Origin: Gonium pectorale
Taxonomy: Eukaryota; Chlorophyta; Chlorophyceae; Chlamydomonadales; Volvocaceae
Length of the DNA: 64,000 bases
Direction of reading: 5' to 3'
Assembly: GCA_001584585.1 (NCBI GenBank)
Contig: LSYV01000012.1
Coordinates: 375,858 to 439,857, forward strand
Part shown: positions 11,579 through 23,761 of the stretch, piece after piece
Layout of the letters: every line of letters starts with the position of its first letter
How positions within the stretch are numbered: the stretch's first letter is position 1
Translations under genes and position numbers: made by a program
Notes under the pieces: generated by a model
Seen by the model: the letters and a program-made list of their open reading frames with translations, nothing else
What the model was told of the DNA's origin: nothing
Database searches by the model: none

Positions 11579-13746
11579 TGTGAAGTACGGCAGTGACTGA
11601 GACCGTAGTATAAAGAGAAACCTGCAGAGAAAGAGGGAGCCCGCCTCTACGGCCATACACGCCCAAAGGCGCGACGTTTCCAACAGGGCGGGCGGGTACA
11701 GAGCAAGATATGTGACGTTCGTCCCGCCCCCCAGGTGGGGGGTCTTTATCTGTATCTACCTGTGTACGTACGCACCGGTACGGCAGTACGGCAGTGGATG
11801 GGTGACATTCGTTCTGGCAGGTTGGTATCGTGTAGGATTTGTGGGAGTTAGCTCGTTGTTCGTTGGGTGTTCTTGGATTACCACTCGGCATCGTGGTCAT
11901 GTCCGAAGGATCTTGCGCACTGTGCGGAGCGTGCATTCAGTTGTCAACGTACGGCCCATGTGACGTTAGGCTCGCTCACACCGTACAGCCCTGACTTTGA
12001 TACCAACGGTATCCACTCGTACATGCTCGTATTCGATGTTACCAGCAGCGTGGGTCCGTCGGATGTACCTCTTGGCTCGGCGCGCTTAAGGTCCTGCTTT
12101 GCATAGCTGCGGCATTCGCATTCGTGGACAATTGCTTATGTGCACGCACGGACCCGCTAGCTGCCATACGTCGTACTGTGGCACTGCACCTCGGGAAGGG
12201 ATGAGATTACTAGGATAAGCGAGGATGGTACACGATGGGGTAGTACGTGAGTCGATCCGGATGTCCTCACTGGCGGTACTTTGACATCGTAACATTACGG
12301 AAGAGCTACCTTATTAGGCTCTCTAGATTGTGTCTCGGCTGTACGGCTCGGCCTGGTGTGTCGGCGGATCATTTGACGGCAGGCGTTGGGCCTGGTGTGG
12401 GCCGGCCCGTGTCGTACCTCGTTCGAGCGCCGCAACAGCTAGACGTGCAAGGACGTCTGACTCTTGCACCCGCTCGTGCCTCATCAATCACTAAAGCACC
12501 TTCGTCGCTCACTCCCTCACCGCAGTACATCTTGAGGATCTTACTAGTGGGTGGTAGCGCCGGTTGTGCAAACATAGTGCGGTACGGGGTGACCGCACGG
12601 CAGTCTCATTCTCAGCTTACCCTGCGCACCCAGCGACAACCAGTCGGGGCGAAGTATGAAGGAAGTGGGGTAATCAAGCGCTTCCTGCTGACGTCTATCA
12701 AGCGCGACGGATGCGCCACGCTAGAGTCGCCCCGCCAAGGTACCCGATGCCGACACTGCGAAGGCAGGCCAGCGACATCGTAGACATGCACCCCACAGAG
12801 CGCTGTGAGATGCACGAGCTCTGGGAGGACAGCCTGGCGTTCCTGTGGCGCCTCCGCCAGCACTCCCTGGCACCGGATCTGCCAACACGACCCTTCAATC
12901 GGCAAGTGGGTGTTGGCTCCTCCTACCAGAAGGACGACCGGTTCAACCAACAGACTTCCAACGGCTTCGTCGAGCACATACAACGGCCCACACGTCAAGT
13001 TCTGGATCCTGGATTGCGGGGCCATGAGCGTGCCCGTGCCCTCCCGCCCAGCCACATGTGCCACAAGGTGGACTGGCCCAATGTACGCACGATGGGCGTC
13101 CGCTGGACGCCAAAACGGAGAACATCAGGCTATGTACGACGCGAGAGCACACGGACGGCGCGGGGATACGTCCATCGTCATCAGCGACCCGCAGCAACTC
13201 AGCAAGGACTTAGCAGCAGTTGCCCATCAAGTACGAGTCAGTGTTATGTGAGCGGCTCGGCGGCCCCATACTCGATGATGAGGCTTAAGCGCTCTCACAC
13301 AGCGGAATGAACAGCGCTGACGCAGTCGGCATGCTCCACCACGTTTGCGTACGCTGCCGGCTCGTCGGAAGGCGCCCACGCTCGAGGTTCGCTACAAGGT
13401 AGTTATGGGGAATGCTTGCTACCGGTACTAGGTCGGAGCAGGCAGGCCGTGACCTGTATGCATCCCGCACGGTCCCGCATTACGACTCTCCTGGGGGTTT
13501 CGGCGCCATCCCGCAGCTCTCCTCAAGTGCGCAGCTCGTGCGCTCTCCAAGCCACACAGTATTTCTTACGCATTACCGGTATCAAGTACCGTACTGTGCG
13601 CGACGCAGCTCAGGAGCAAGCAAAGTACAGGGTAAGGTTAACGTCGAGCTCCTTCGTTGAGGCTGCGCCCCTTCTGGGCGCCGCTCCGCTCCCTACGGCG
13701 TCTGCGGGCGTCACGCCTCCCGCCACCAGCTCCTATCCTCACGCAC
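11579..13746. other. Intergenic between convergent monooxygenases A and B; possible decayed coding element
   Basis: An R1 repeat lies directly after gene A. Composition from about 11.75 to 13.7 kb is visibly less GC-rich than the flanking introns. Two overlapping open frames, 12247-12783 and 12711-13310 (+), encode peptides such as KRFLLTSIKRDGCATLE and MHELWEDSLAFLWRLRQHS. A third frame at 12805-13251 (+) contains SIVISDPQQLSKDLAAVAHQ. I do not recognise any of these. The frame-hopping, protein-like segments suggest a decayed gene or transposon rather than an active gene. Confidence 0.4.
11611..11740 (-). repeat. Dispersed repeat family R1, copy 2 (3' of monooxygenase A)
   Basis: Nearly identical over about 90 bases to 7468-7558 and to 48911-49030. 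The downstream flank with GTCCCGCCC is shared with the 48.9-kb copy but not with copy 1, so copy 1 is 3'-truncated or diverged. Confidence 0.7.
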
Positions 13747-16700
13747 CTAGCCCATCAAGAGCAGCCGCACCCGCACGCTGCCGCTGCCCTCGGGCTGTCC
13801 CTGCCCAACGACCCCAACCACCACGTTGGCCTTCAATACAACCTTGCCGCAGCCACCGTGAGTCGCCGCGCCGCTGGCCGGCCCGTGAACCGCCTCCTCG
13901 TGCGCTGCCTCCTGTGGTGCCTCCCGCGCTGCCTCCTGTAGTGCCTCCTGCGCTGCCTCCTGTGGTGCCTCCCGCGCTGCCTCCTGTGCAGCACCCCGCG
14001 CCGGCGTTGGCGCCCATGTTGGCGTTGGCGTCGGCGGCTTCCACCAAGTGCTGTCCGGGTCCCCGTCCATGTTGGCGGGGTACTGGTTGAACCAGGTGTA
14101 GAACTCGCGCATGCGCGGCGCGCGCTCCGCGACAGACAGACCCGCGGGTCGCGCCGCATTGCGGATGGGCGCCAGCCCTGCCATCTCGGCTGAGAAACGC
14201 TGCACCGTGTTGGCCCTACGACGGATGCGGTGGGGTCCCGGGTATCCGGATGATGGAGGCATCACAAATAGCATGCGCGTGTCTAGGACGTGTCTGTGTG
14301 GGTGTAAATGTGCAACTTGGGCGTTGCTGAGCCTGCCTTCCAGGTTAACGGTCCTGAACACACCGAACGCTTTTACAGCTTCTTCTTCCTTGAGCGTCGA
14401 CACCGGAGGAGCCTGTTGATGTAACGTGTAAGCCTGGTGTGCACGAAAGCTGTATCATGTTGGGAGAATCGTGTTGGACGCCCGACGGATACGAGTTTAG
14501 GACCGGGCACTCACATTGGCTTACACATCATCCAGCCCGCTGCCCGTTGCCTCCCTCCCCGCCTCACCTGACGATCCGTGCGCGCTGGTACCTCTCCAGC
14601 GCCGACGGCACATCCGGCCACTGCGCCTCGAGCGCCAGGACCAGCTGGTGCGCGTCCTGGGGGCGAGGGGGGAGGGGAGCGGAGGAAGGGGCGGAGGGGG
14701 GCAGGGGAGGGGGCATTAGCAGGGTGACAAGTGGACCTGGAGAGCGTGCCGACCTTTGAGGGAGCAACTTCATCCTCTCCCTTACCATCCCACCCGCCCC
14801 GCCCCCTCACCTCAAACGCGCTCCTCGCTCCCTGCCCCGGCCCCGGGTGCATTGCGTGCGCCGAGTCGCCCAGCAGCACCACCCGCCCGCCCCGGCTGGA
14901 CCAGCGCTCCAGGGGCAGACGGTCGTACAGCGCCCGCTCGAACAGGCAGGACTCGGGGACCGCCTCGAGGATGGGGACGGCCCAGCCCCAGCCGGCGGAC
15001 TGCGATGAGGGCGGCATCAGTCGGGGCGCTCCTATCTAATCGGGGCACTCATATCCGATTAAGCTGTTCGCGTCTTTACCTTCCCTTACTTCCCCCTGGC
15101 ACGTACCTTGAGGGCCCCCAGCACGCGCGCCTTGCTGCCGGGGACGCCCATGCCGCCCCGCCCGCGCCGCCAGCGCTGGCCGCTGCCGCCCTCGCTGCAT
15201 GTGCCGTCACCTTCCTCCGCTTCGCTACATTCGCAGCAATATCTCGTGGCTACTTGGCTGATTCTGTTCTCAGTGGCCGCTTGCGCCTGCTCCTCGTCAG
15301 CCTGACTCAGCTCGGTGGTGAAGGACGGCTCGTCGGACTGGATCCGGACCTGGATCGGGTGGAGAACAGATAGACCACATTCTCCTCCGAACACGATTAT
15401 GGATTGGGCCATAACACAGAATGTACGGTACCATGTATCCAAGGACAACGAGCCGCTTTGTGCCGCACCGATAGCATCTGCTCACGCACTCTCCCCTAGC
15501 CCCCGCACGCCACGCCCGCACGTCTCACGAGCCCCTCCTGTGCGTCCTGTGCTGCTGTGCACCGCAGGAGCGAGCGCTCCGCTATCCTGTCGCCCGGTAC
15601 TGCATGTGTTGAAACGAAACGACGCGTACGACGAGCGTAAGCTCGTTCTGCATGTGCTCAGCCCCGACTGCTGCGCTTCCGCCGCGTGCTGCGGGCTGCG
15701 CAGCCTCGTGCCGCCATGCCCCGAAGCCCCCGCCCCAAGCGACCCTGTATGGAGGCCAGTTGCGAATCCCCGTGCCCTGACCCCAGTCCCCAAGATGCAC
15801 CAGCCTCACCAGCCAACGATACCCCGTTGCATCTTGCACACCCACATGGATCCTCCCTCCCATCCCGGCCGGCCCCTCTGCATGTGGCCATGTGTACCGT
15901 ACCCTTCCACCCCTGCAAACCCGGACCTACGGCTTAACCTCTACTCCTCACCTGCACGAAGGTGTATCCTTGGCCCGCATCTGCCACCATCATCTGTAGG
16001 GTCATCTCACGCGGGGTGGCACCCAGCAAGCTGCTGTCTTGCGCGACGATCAGCTGGCCTGCAAGCGAGCCGGGCATGAGCCGGGCATGAGCCAGGCGTA
16101 AGGCCAGACATGAGTCGGCATGCAGCTGTGTGGGTAGCCAGGCGATTGGGCCGGCAGCAAGGCTGGTGGGCGCGAGGGAGGGGCTCTGCGACTGCAGCGC
16201 TGGATGAGCGGCCGGGCGGGCAACCCAGCTGGGCAGGCAACGCAGTTGGGCAGGCAGCGATACGGCTGGGCAGGCAACCCAGCCGGGCGAGCGGGCCGAT
16301 GCGGCCGGGCAGGCAACCCAGCCGGGCGAGCGGGCCGATGCGGCCGGGCAGGCAACCCAGCCGGGCAGGCAGCGATACGGCTGGGCAGGCAACCCAGCCG
16401 GGCGAGCGGGCCGATGCGGGTACGGGCAGCAGGCCGGCAAGGGTCCCCGGTGCAGGCCACGGGTATCAGATGGGTAGCCGGGTGTAAGTGGCAAAGAGCC
16501 AGACGTCGACACGGTCAACAGTGATTGTACAGGTTCACATCTGTAAAGGGCAGGCCCACATGCACATAGACCGGCCTCCCCAAACAACATGCCCTCCCTC
16601 CCGCACGCACCCGGCTTGTGCGCGTCCACGAGTGTGTTTCCGCCCGAGTTGGGGAACACGCAGTTCCAGTTCATGTGGCCCAGGTAGCTGGGCAAGGGGA

Positions 16701-18712
16701 AGGGGATGGGATGGGAGGGAGGGGAGGGGAGGGAAAGAAGGGGGGACGATCAGGCGGAGCGGCCACACAACTCTAACGCAAACCTTAGCATGCCTGACGG
16801 CCAGGCACAGCTTTCTTAGGCGCCAAAACGCTCGGAGGCGGCCAGGCCTCATATACACGCTACGTAAGTTCATAACAGTGTTGGCGTCACCTGCCGGCCT
16901 TACATCGTCCAGGATTCGCCTGTAGTACCCGCACCTCGCCTCCCCTCCCTCACCGCGGCCCCGGGTCTCCTGGGAACATGGCGGCCCGTACGGCGCTGAA
17001 CACCCCGTCCGCGCCCACCACCAGCCGGGCGGTGACGCTGGGCTGCGAGCGGAAGTGGACCACGGCGCGGGAGGCGGGGCGGGCAGCCGGGCCGGAGCCG
17101 CCGCCGCCCCCAGCCACCAGCTCGTCTTGCTCGTCCCAGATCTCGTCGTACCCGGTTACGGCATGATCGAGATGTATGATGTCGGTTGGGACGAGCTTGG
17201 CCAGGACGTCTTGGGTCTGCGTCGGGTTACCATGACAGCCGTCTTGGACATGCCGCGTCCGAATGCAGCGCAGTAATGCTGCGGTGTACGGCACCCAGGC
17301 CAAGACGGGAGCGGAAGCCGGAGCCGGATCGCACAAAGGTGCATTCACGCAACGCCGTACCTCAGCCCACCGAATGTTGCAGTGGTTGTCGCCGCCTCGC
17401 GTGTTGCTGCTGTGCTCTCGGTCGGGCGGCAGGGAGCGGAAGGACACCTCCTGAAGCATGCAACCGCGCTTCCTGCGAGGATGGCAGTCAGAGGTTAGGG
17501 ATTGAATGATTTCAAACCGTCTTTGCAGCGACGGGGCGCGGTGGTTTCCCTCCGGTGCCGAAGCGCCGCCCCGGCCCAACGAGCGGTCATACTGCCTTAG
17601 GCACACGTGCCCTTGCTACAATAACCGCTCAGGTGCGCCAATATATGCGGGTGACCTGCTTCCTGCTTTCCGTTTCTTGGCGCATTGCGGTGTGCGTGGG
17701 ATGCAGAAGGCACCCCTGGAACCGGGGGATGGTGTCCTGCCATCCCCTCGGTGCGGTCTTCGAGCTCGCGGAGTGTGCCGTACATGCGACTCCCGTACAC
17801 TCCCGCATACACGACTTCGTCTTATGCGTTTTCCTTTTCAACACGACTTCAGGATGGCCGTGCGAACCGTGCGGGTGCAGCGGGGCGGGGGTGTCACGGC
17901 AGGAACGCCCCACTCCATCCGACGCAGTCTGGTTAAATCGGGAAAGCGACCCGAAGGTTGATGACGGGTGGGTGTGAAGCCTCATGGCTTGCCCTTCCCG
18001 ACGGCCTTCCCGGGCGCTGACCAAGGCATACATCTGTGTTACGCAGGTGGGACGCTCCCCCTTCCTCTCGGCCCTCCCACCTCAGGCTGTCGGGTATGCC
18101 CGGGTGTAAGTCCCCCAGGGCCGTGAAGCCGTTGGGCCCCAGCCCGATCATGGTGCTGGTCTCACGCCGAAGCTCACGAGCACCCTCGAACACGTGCACG
18201 TTAAAGCCGCGACGGAGGAGGCCTGGTGGCAGCACGGGGGAGCGGGGAGGGGGAGGGGAAAGGCGCGGCAGGCCCCAGCCGTCAGGGAGCGTTCTTATTA
18301 GAGGAGGCATAGAGCCTTTCAATGCCCGTCCCGCCCATCCTGTATGCTGCCGTTTGCCGGGTGGGCGGGGCAGTGTGGACTTAGTTAAGTAGAGGCAGAG
18401 TGGCGGGGTGGGATGCTTCAGGCGTGGCACGTGATGTGGACATGTGATGTGGATATGATACCGGTGAGGGGGGTGGGGTGTAAGGCTGCGACGGGAGGTA
18501 CGCTACAGAATCAGCGCCGGGACAGGTTGGCCGGAGGTGGCCGGGTAGCCACGATTGCACGACGACAACGCCCGACATGTTTCGTTGCGCGAGGGCACCC
18601 AGTATGCCCATCACGAACCATCCAATGTCCCATCAAACGCACCCACTGCGAGCGCCAGGCCGCCCAAGCCACCTCCAACGATGGCAACGTCAATCTCACG
18701 CGGAGGTCCCAT
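13747..18712 (-). CDS. FAD-dependent monooxygenase B (class A), 586 aa
   Basis: Exons in transcript order: 18712-18643, 18222-18081, 17472-17361, 17216-16954, 16687-16611, 16058-15952, 15349-15107, 14999-14811, 14656-14568 and 14215-13747. The CDS is 1761 nt with no stop and the same intron phases as copies A, C and D. It starts MGPPREIDVAIVGGGLGGLA. It carries GADGVFSAVR and VVLLGDSAHAMHPGPGQG. Exon 3 differs strongly from its paralogs (RKRGCMLQEVSFRSLPPDRE). After WWKPP the tail has imperfect AQEAAREAP-type repeats, then a basic and Gly-rich end. Being on the opposite strand, it is convergent with A and divergent from C. It shares most exon sequence and at least one intron with C. Confidence 0.85.
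15607..15651 (+). repeat. Dispersed repeat family R2, truncated copy 3 (intron 6 of B)
   Basis: GTTGAAACGAAACGACGCG followed by TACGACGAGCGTAAGC matches the first 40 bases of the family and then diverges, within the intron separating exons 6 and 7 of monooxygenase B. Confidence 0.5.
16215..16418. repeat. Minisatellite in intron 5 of monooxygenase B
   Basis: About 200 bases are built from two alternating blocks. One is GGGCAGGCAACCCAGCCGGG followed by CGAGCGGGCCGATGCGGCC. The other is GGGCAGGCAGCGATACGGCT. Copy boundaries vary, typical of an unstable GC-rich minisatellite. There are no unique spacers, so it is not a CRISPR-like array. Confidence 0.85.
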
Positions 18713-19421
18713 GTGCGCAGCTTGTAAACAGTCTGTTCGGCAATACCTTTCTCTATTATCTGATTATCCCAACTTACACCTTGCCCCAGCTCGGTCTGAT
18801 TGCGTGAACGCCTGATGGCGATCTATCCAAAATATGCAAACCAAAGTATAACTACACGTTAAATCGGTGTCCATGACCGCCTGCGTCCTTTAAGAAAGGC
18901 CAACCGCTCCGCAGCAACCGCCGTTCAGTTCCACTGTGCAGCCCCCCCGCTATCCATACATCAACTCCACGGCTTGATACTCATCTTGCCAAGTACGTGA
19001 TATTCGTGACGTCGACGGGGTTGCATGTCGTTGTTGCTAGAATGCAGAAGTCATGGCAGGCAGTAGCGTGCGTTATGATTCCTTATGCAGAGGGAGAAGT
19101 TGGAGATGGACCGTGCGCGATCAGTAGGGATGGTTGACCGTTGATCACCTTCATCTCAACCCTTCCTCCCCTGGAAGCCTCAACTAAAACGAAGTTGTGG
19201 ATAGGATGCGCAATGTGGCTAGGTCTACGGAATTCGGAAGTGATTACGGAGTGACGAAGCACCTGCCATGAACAGAGTGAATTGAGGAGATATACCACCA
19301 GTTGGACATGTTAGCGGTATGATACCAGCACTGGACTAGATTTACTGGAGTCGACGGGCAGGGTACTGCAGACTGTCAGACTGAACAGGGCAGCAACGGA
19401 GAGGAGACCGGACAAAGAGGA
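18713..19421. promoter_or_regulatory. Divergent promoter region between monooxygenases B and C
   Basis: This 709-bp gap separates the start codons of B (-) and C (+). It is AT-richer than its surroundings and contains AGTATAACTACACG near 18844. I see no exon here. With two near-identical genes reading outwards, it should carry the promoters of both. Whether it is a true bidirectional promoter is inference. Confidence 0.5.
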
Positions 19422-22400
19422 ATGGCCCCGGCCATGGACCCCTCAAACGCTCAAATGGAACCGCCGCGTAAGGTGGACGTAGCGATCATCGGCGGTGGCT
19501 TGGGCGGCCTGGCGCTCGCAGCCGGTGGGGACGCACAACATGCACATTGCGTTGCAGACACATAAACTACATGAGTGCCCTGTGGACCTCAACGCGAAAC
19601 TCAACTCCTAGCCTCGCCTTTTTCACCCCGCCCCTTGTCGCCAGGCCTTCTCCGTCGCGGCTTTGACGTGCACGTGTTCGAGGGTGCTCGTGAGCTGCGG
19701 CGTGAGACCAGCACCATGATCGGGCTGGGGCCCAACGGCTTCACGGCCCTGGGGGACTTACACCCGGTCATACCCGACAGCCTGAGGTGGGGACCGAGGG
19801 GTGGGAGGCATGGACTCTAGGGCTGCCGATCAGCGGAGGAGTAACATAACCGCATGCATAACCGCATGCGTCATCCGCTACAGGATTTCGGTTATTGCAT
19901 GGGCTGTGAGACCGTGTGAGACGTCGACACCATGGGGTTCTGGCATGCCTGATTATTACTGGTGCATGGCCAACGTGCCCCCGTCGGCGTGTGCTCAGGG
20001 ATCGGGTCCGAGGGCCCGTCGCTCAGCCCTACAACACGCCTTTCGGCTGGGCTGGGGAAAGCCTCATCAGGTGCAAACCCAATGCTTACTTGCACATGTA
20101 CCGCAGGAAGAACGGGTTCTTGGCGCGTCGCCAAACCGTGATGCTTACGGCATTGCCCCTCCCCCCCGCACCCCCGCTGAAACCGTAACCGCTGTAGGGA
20201 GCGCGGAAGCATGATGGAGGAGGCCTGGATCCGCTGCATGCCCCCAGCTGGTGAGGGGGAGCACACCAGCTTCAAGCGCGGCGGCGGCGGGCTGTGCAGC
20301 ATCCGGTGGGCCGAGGTACGGCACTACTGTGTTCGGCACTCTCGCTCGGCGCAGGGACGGCAGCAGGCTTGATGGCTGCTGGTGGCAACTCGCTGCCGTA
20401 CGTGCCGTGCGTGTGTGTGTGTCCTGTATGATGTACGAGATCTATGCGTAACAATGTGCTATAGGCAGGTGTATCATATGATTGTCCTGTGAAGGGGTGG
20501 GTACCATACCGCGCCTTACTTACTTACTCGCCATTGGGTATTGCAAGATACTGTATTCTGCCTTCATGCATAGAGACTCGCAAGCAGATGTCGATTTCAT
20601 GAATCATGCATCCGGGATAGAACAACAGGCACAGCGTTGTGTACGTGCTATGGGCCATTGCACGACATGACATGGGCGCACACTAGGAGACAGCATGCTG
20701 CGGCGGGAGGAGGTGGCAATGGCACCAATGGAGGCGGTGGGGCGGGCCGCAGCGGCTACGTTGGTCCGCCTGGGCATCGTTCCCTGTTCATGCAATCGCA
20801 TGTTCGGCCGACTGTGAAGGTGTGAGGTCGCGTGCGCTCCTTTGCCCATCCCATGACACAAGGCAAGTTGGGGGCACAGGGGCTCGCGCTCCGGCACATA
20901 TGTAGCGCGTTTGCGCGTACCGACCTGCCCTACCTCCTTCTCATTGTGTGGAGACGCGAGGCGCTCGCCTAACCACCAAACGCGTGTGTCCCCCAGGCAC
21001 ATGACGTCCTGGCCAAGCTCGTCCCAACCGACATCATACATCTCGATCATGCCGTAACCGGGTACGACGAGATCTGGGACGAGCAAGACGAGCAGGCGGC
21101 TGGAGGCGGCGGCGGCCCCGGCCCGGCTGCCCACCCCGCCTCCCGCGCTGTGGTCCACTTCCGCTCGCAGCCCAGCGTCACCGCCCGGCTGGTGGTGGGC
21201 GCGGACGGGGTATTCAGCGCTGTACGGGCGGCCATGTTCCCCAGCGACCCGGGGCCGCGGTGAGAATAAGTTCAAGCTGCGTGCAGGAGCAACCCCCTTA
21301 CCGGCAAGCGCAGTATGCCAGTCATGTGGTGCTCGTGCTTCCTCCACCATCCTTACGCAGACCGATATCTCGCCCGCCTTTCCCTTCTGACCCCACTTTC
21401 ACTCCCTCCCCTCCCCTCCCCTTGCCGATCAGCTACCTGGGCCACATGAACTGGAACTGCGTGTTCCCCAACCCGGGCGGGAACACAGTCGTGGACGCGC
21501 ACAAGCCGGGTGCGTGCGCGCGTGCGTTGAGTGGACAGGCTTTAACCGCCTGACCCGGTATCGTAGGGAGTCACCCCTGTGCCTCAGTCGAGCTCCCTTC
21601 GACCGTTGACGGTTGGCAGTTGGCTGTCGCACGCCTCGGGGGTCACCGTCACACGATCGATCGGGGCCGCCTGTCGCCCGGTCCCGATCGGCCAACCCCG
21701 CAGGCCAGTTCATAGGTGTATCGGACCACTCGGTGTCGGGTCCGAATCTGCGGGAGATGACCCTTCAGGTGTATGTGTCGGACGCCGGGCAGGGTTACAC
21801 CTTCGTGCAGGTGAGGGGGCATGTGATGAGGTCATGGGATTTGCAGGTTTTGACGCTTGGAAATGTAAGAGGGTGAGCGGAGAGAGCGTCTAGGTAAGGC
21901 AAGCCCTTGTTGCGGCTTTGCTCTCGCGGATGGCGATTGGACGGGGCTGACGGGGTGATCGAGGATGGGTTTTTTCCAGTGTGGGTCACGCTAGCCCAGA
22001 CCAAACACGTGCATGGGGATGGGCCATGCTAAGTGTTTCTGCAAACGCCTCGAACGTTCGGGGATTAATGCATGCAGGGTTCTATTGTGAGGGCATACGG
22101 CAGCGGTGCGCGCAGGCGCGACGTCCGCGCAAATACCTAGCCTTCTTGGATTGTGGATCACCCCTGTCTCTACTTCCCGATCCAGGTCCGGATCCAGTCC
22201 GACGAGCCGTCCTTCACCACCGAGCTGAGTCAGGCTGACAAGGAGAAGGCTCAAGCGGCCGCTGAGAGCGAAACCAGCCAAGTAGCCGCCGCTAATGGCT
22301 GCGAATGTAGTGAAGCGGAGGAAGGTGACGGCAAGTGTGGCGAGGGAGGCGAGGGCGGCAGCGGCCAGCGCTGGCGGCGCGGGCGGGGCGGCATGGGCGT

Positions 22401-23470
22401 CCCGGGCAGCAAGGCGCGCGTGCTGGGGGCCCTCAAGGTACGTGCCAGGGGGGAGTAAAGGAAGGAAAAGACGCGAACAGCTTAATCGGATATGAGTGCC
22501 CCGATTCGATAGGAGCGCCCCGACTGATGCCGCCCTCATCGCAGTCCGCCGGCTGGGACTGGGCCGTCCCCATCCTCGAGGCGGTCCCCGAGTCCTGCCT
22601 GTTCGAGCGGGCGCTGTACGACCGTCTGCCCCTGGAGCGCTGGTCCAGCCGGGGCGGGCGGGTGGTGCTGCTGGGCGACTCGGCGCACGCAATGCACCCG
22701 GGGCCGGGGCAGGGAGCCAGGAGCGCGTTCGAGGTGAGGGACAACCCCTTAGAGAAGGGGCCTCTGGTGGGGTAGTAGGGAACATGCAATTGGTGCGCAT
22801 CAAGTCTGCCTGCACAGGGTGTGCTTGCCGACCCACCGTTGAGCTAACCCCTCCCCGCCCCTCCCCGCCGCTCCCGGCCCCTCCCCACCCCTCCCTCTCC
22901 CCCAGGACGCGCACCAGCTGGTCCTGGCGCTGGAGGCGCTGTGGCCGGACGTGCCGGCGGCGCTGGAGAGGTACCAGCGCGCACGGATCGTCAGGTGGGG
23001 AGGGAGGCAATGGGCAGCGGGCTGAGGTTGACAGCAGCAGGTGGTCAGCGTCCTGCCATCATCGCTTTGTTGTTACCCGGTTCTAACTCCCGTTAGACGC
23101 CCCAGCTCCGCGCTCTTTGGCCACGTGCTTGCTGTCATGATGCTGGCCCTTTCGAAGTTGGCCCCCAAACAAAGCCCATCTCACTGCCGACTGGGATTGT
23201 CGAAGCCTCCCTACCCGCTGCACCCGTCACAGGGCCAACATTGTGCAGCGCTACTCAGCGGAGCAGGCGGGGCTGGCGCCCATCCGCAACGCGGCGCGAC
23301 CCGTGGGCCTGTCCCCGGAGGAACTCATGTCCCGCATGATGGAGTTCCGCACCTGGTTCGACCAGTACCCCGCCAACATGGAGGGAGACCCCAACACCAA
23401 GTGGTGGAAGCCGCCGACGCTGGCGGGGGAGCTGCCGCAGGCGCAGGCTGAGCAGCAGGCGAATGCGTAG
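19422..23470 (+). CDS. FAD-dependent monooxygenase C (class A), 525 aa
   Basis: Exons: 19422-19524, 19645-19786, 20198-20315, 20997-21259, 21433-21509, 21704-21810, 22186-22437, 22545-22733, 22906-22994 and 23233-23470. The CDS is 1578 nt and all phases close. It begins at MAPAMDPSNAQMEPPRKVDV; an in-frame ATG four codons later is an alternative start. It has VAIIGGGLGGLALAAG, GADGVFSAVR and VVLLGDSAHAMHPGPGQG. Exon 3 (MMEEAWIRCMPPAGEGEH) is unlike A, B or D, while exons 2, 4, 5, 8 and 9 are almost the same. In place of PGDPGPR it reads PSDPGPR. The tail after WWKPP is short and Gln/Ala-rich. It shares intron 7 with B and intron 4 with D. Confidence 0.86.
20408..20470 (+). repeat. R2 second module (intron 3 of monooxygenase C)
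   Basis: GTGTGTGTCCTGTATGATGTACG and ATGCGTAACAATGTGCT match the downstream half of R2 copy 1 at 2289-2340. Confidence 0.45.
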
Positions 23471-23701
23471 GAGGCGCGGGAATGCCGCAGGCGCAGGAGC
23501 CGTTCCAAGCGTGCGTAGATGACGGCCCGGCCCGTGGTGGCGGCGGCGCTGGCGACGGTCGTGACTGCAGCGGTAACGGTCGTGGTTGCGACGGGGTGAC
23601 GAGCAAGGCGTGTCCTGTCTGGTGGCTGCGATCTTGAGTTGGCGGGTGATGTCTGTTCGGCACCAGCCCCAGCCCCAGCCACTCAGCGCCGCTGGCTCCG
23701 C

Positions 23702-23761
23702 AACGCATTCCCCGGCACCAGCCCACCAGGCCTCTACTGGGCTGGGGCCGGGGAATGCGTT
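23702..23761. repeat. 24-bp inverted repeat (hairpin) between C and D
   Basis: The left arm 23702-23725 (AACGCATTCCCCGGCACC then AGCCCA) pairs with the right arm 23738-23761 with a single mismatch across a 12-nt loop. The stem is GC-rich and would be very stable in DNA or RNA. It could be a small-RNA precursor, the end of a foldback element or a transcription-end structure for gene C. Confidence 0.75.

Noticed and set aside
16202..16425. Array resembling a CRISPR-like repeat
   Set aside because: The blocks are contiguous, vary in length and have no unique spacers; this is a eukaryotic nuclear intron minisatellite.
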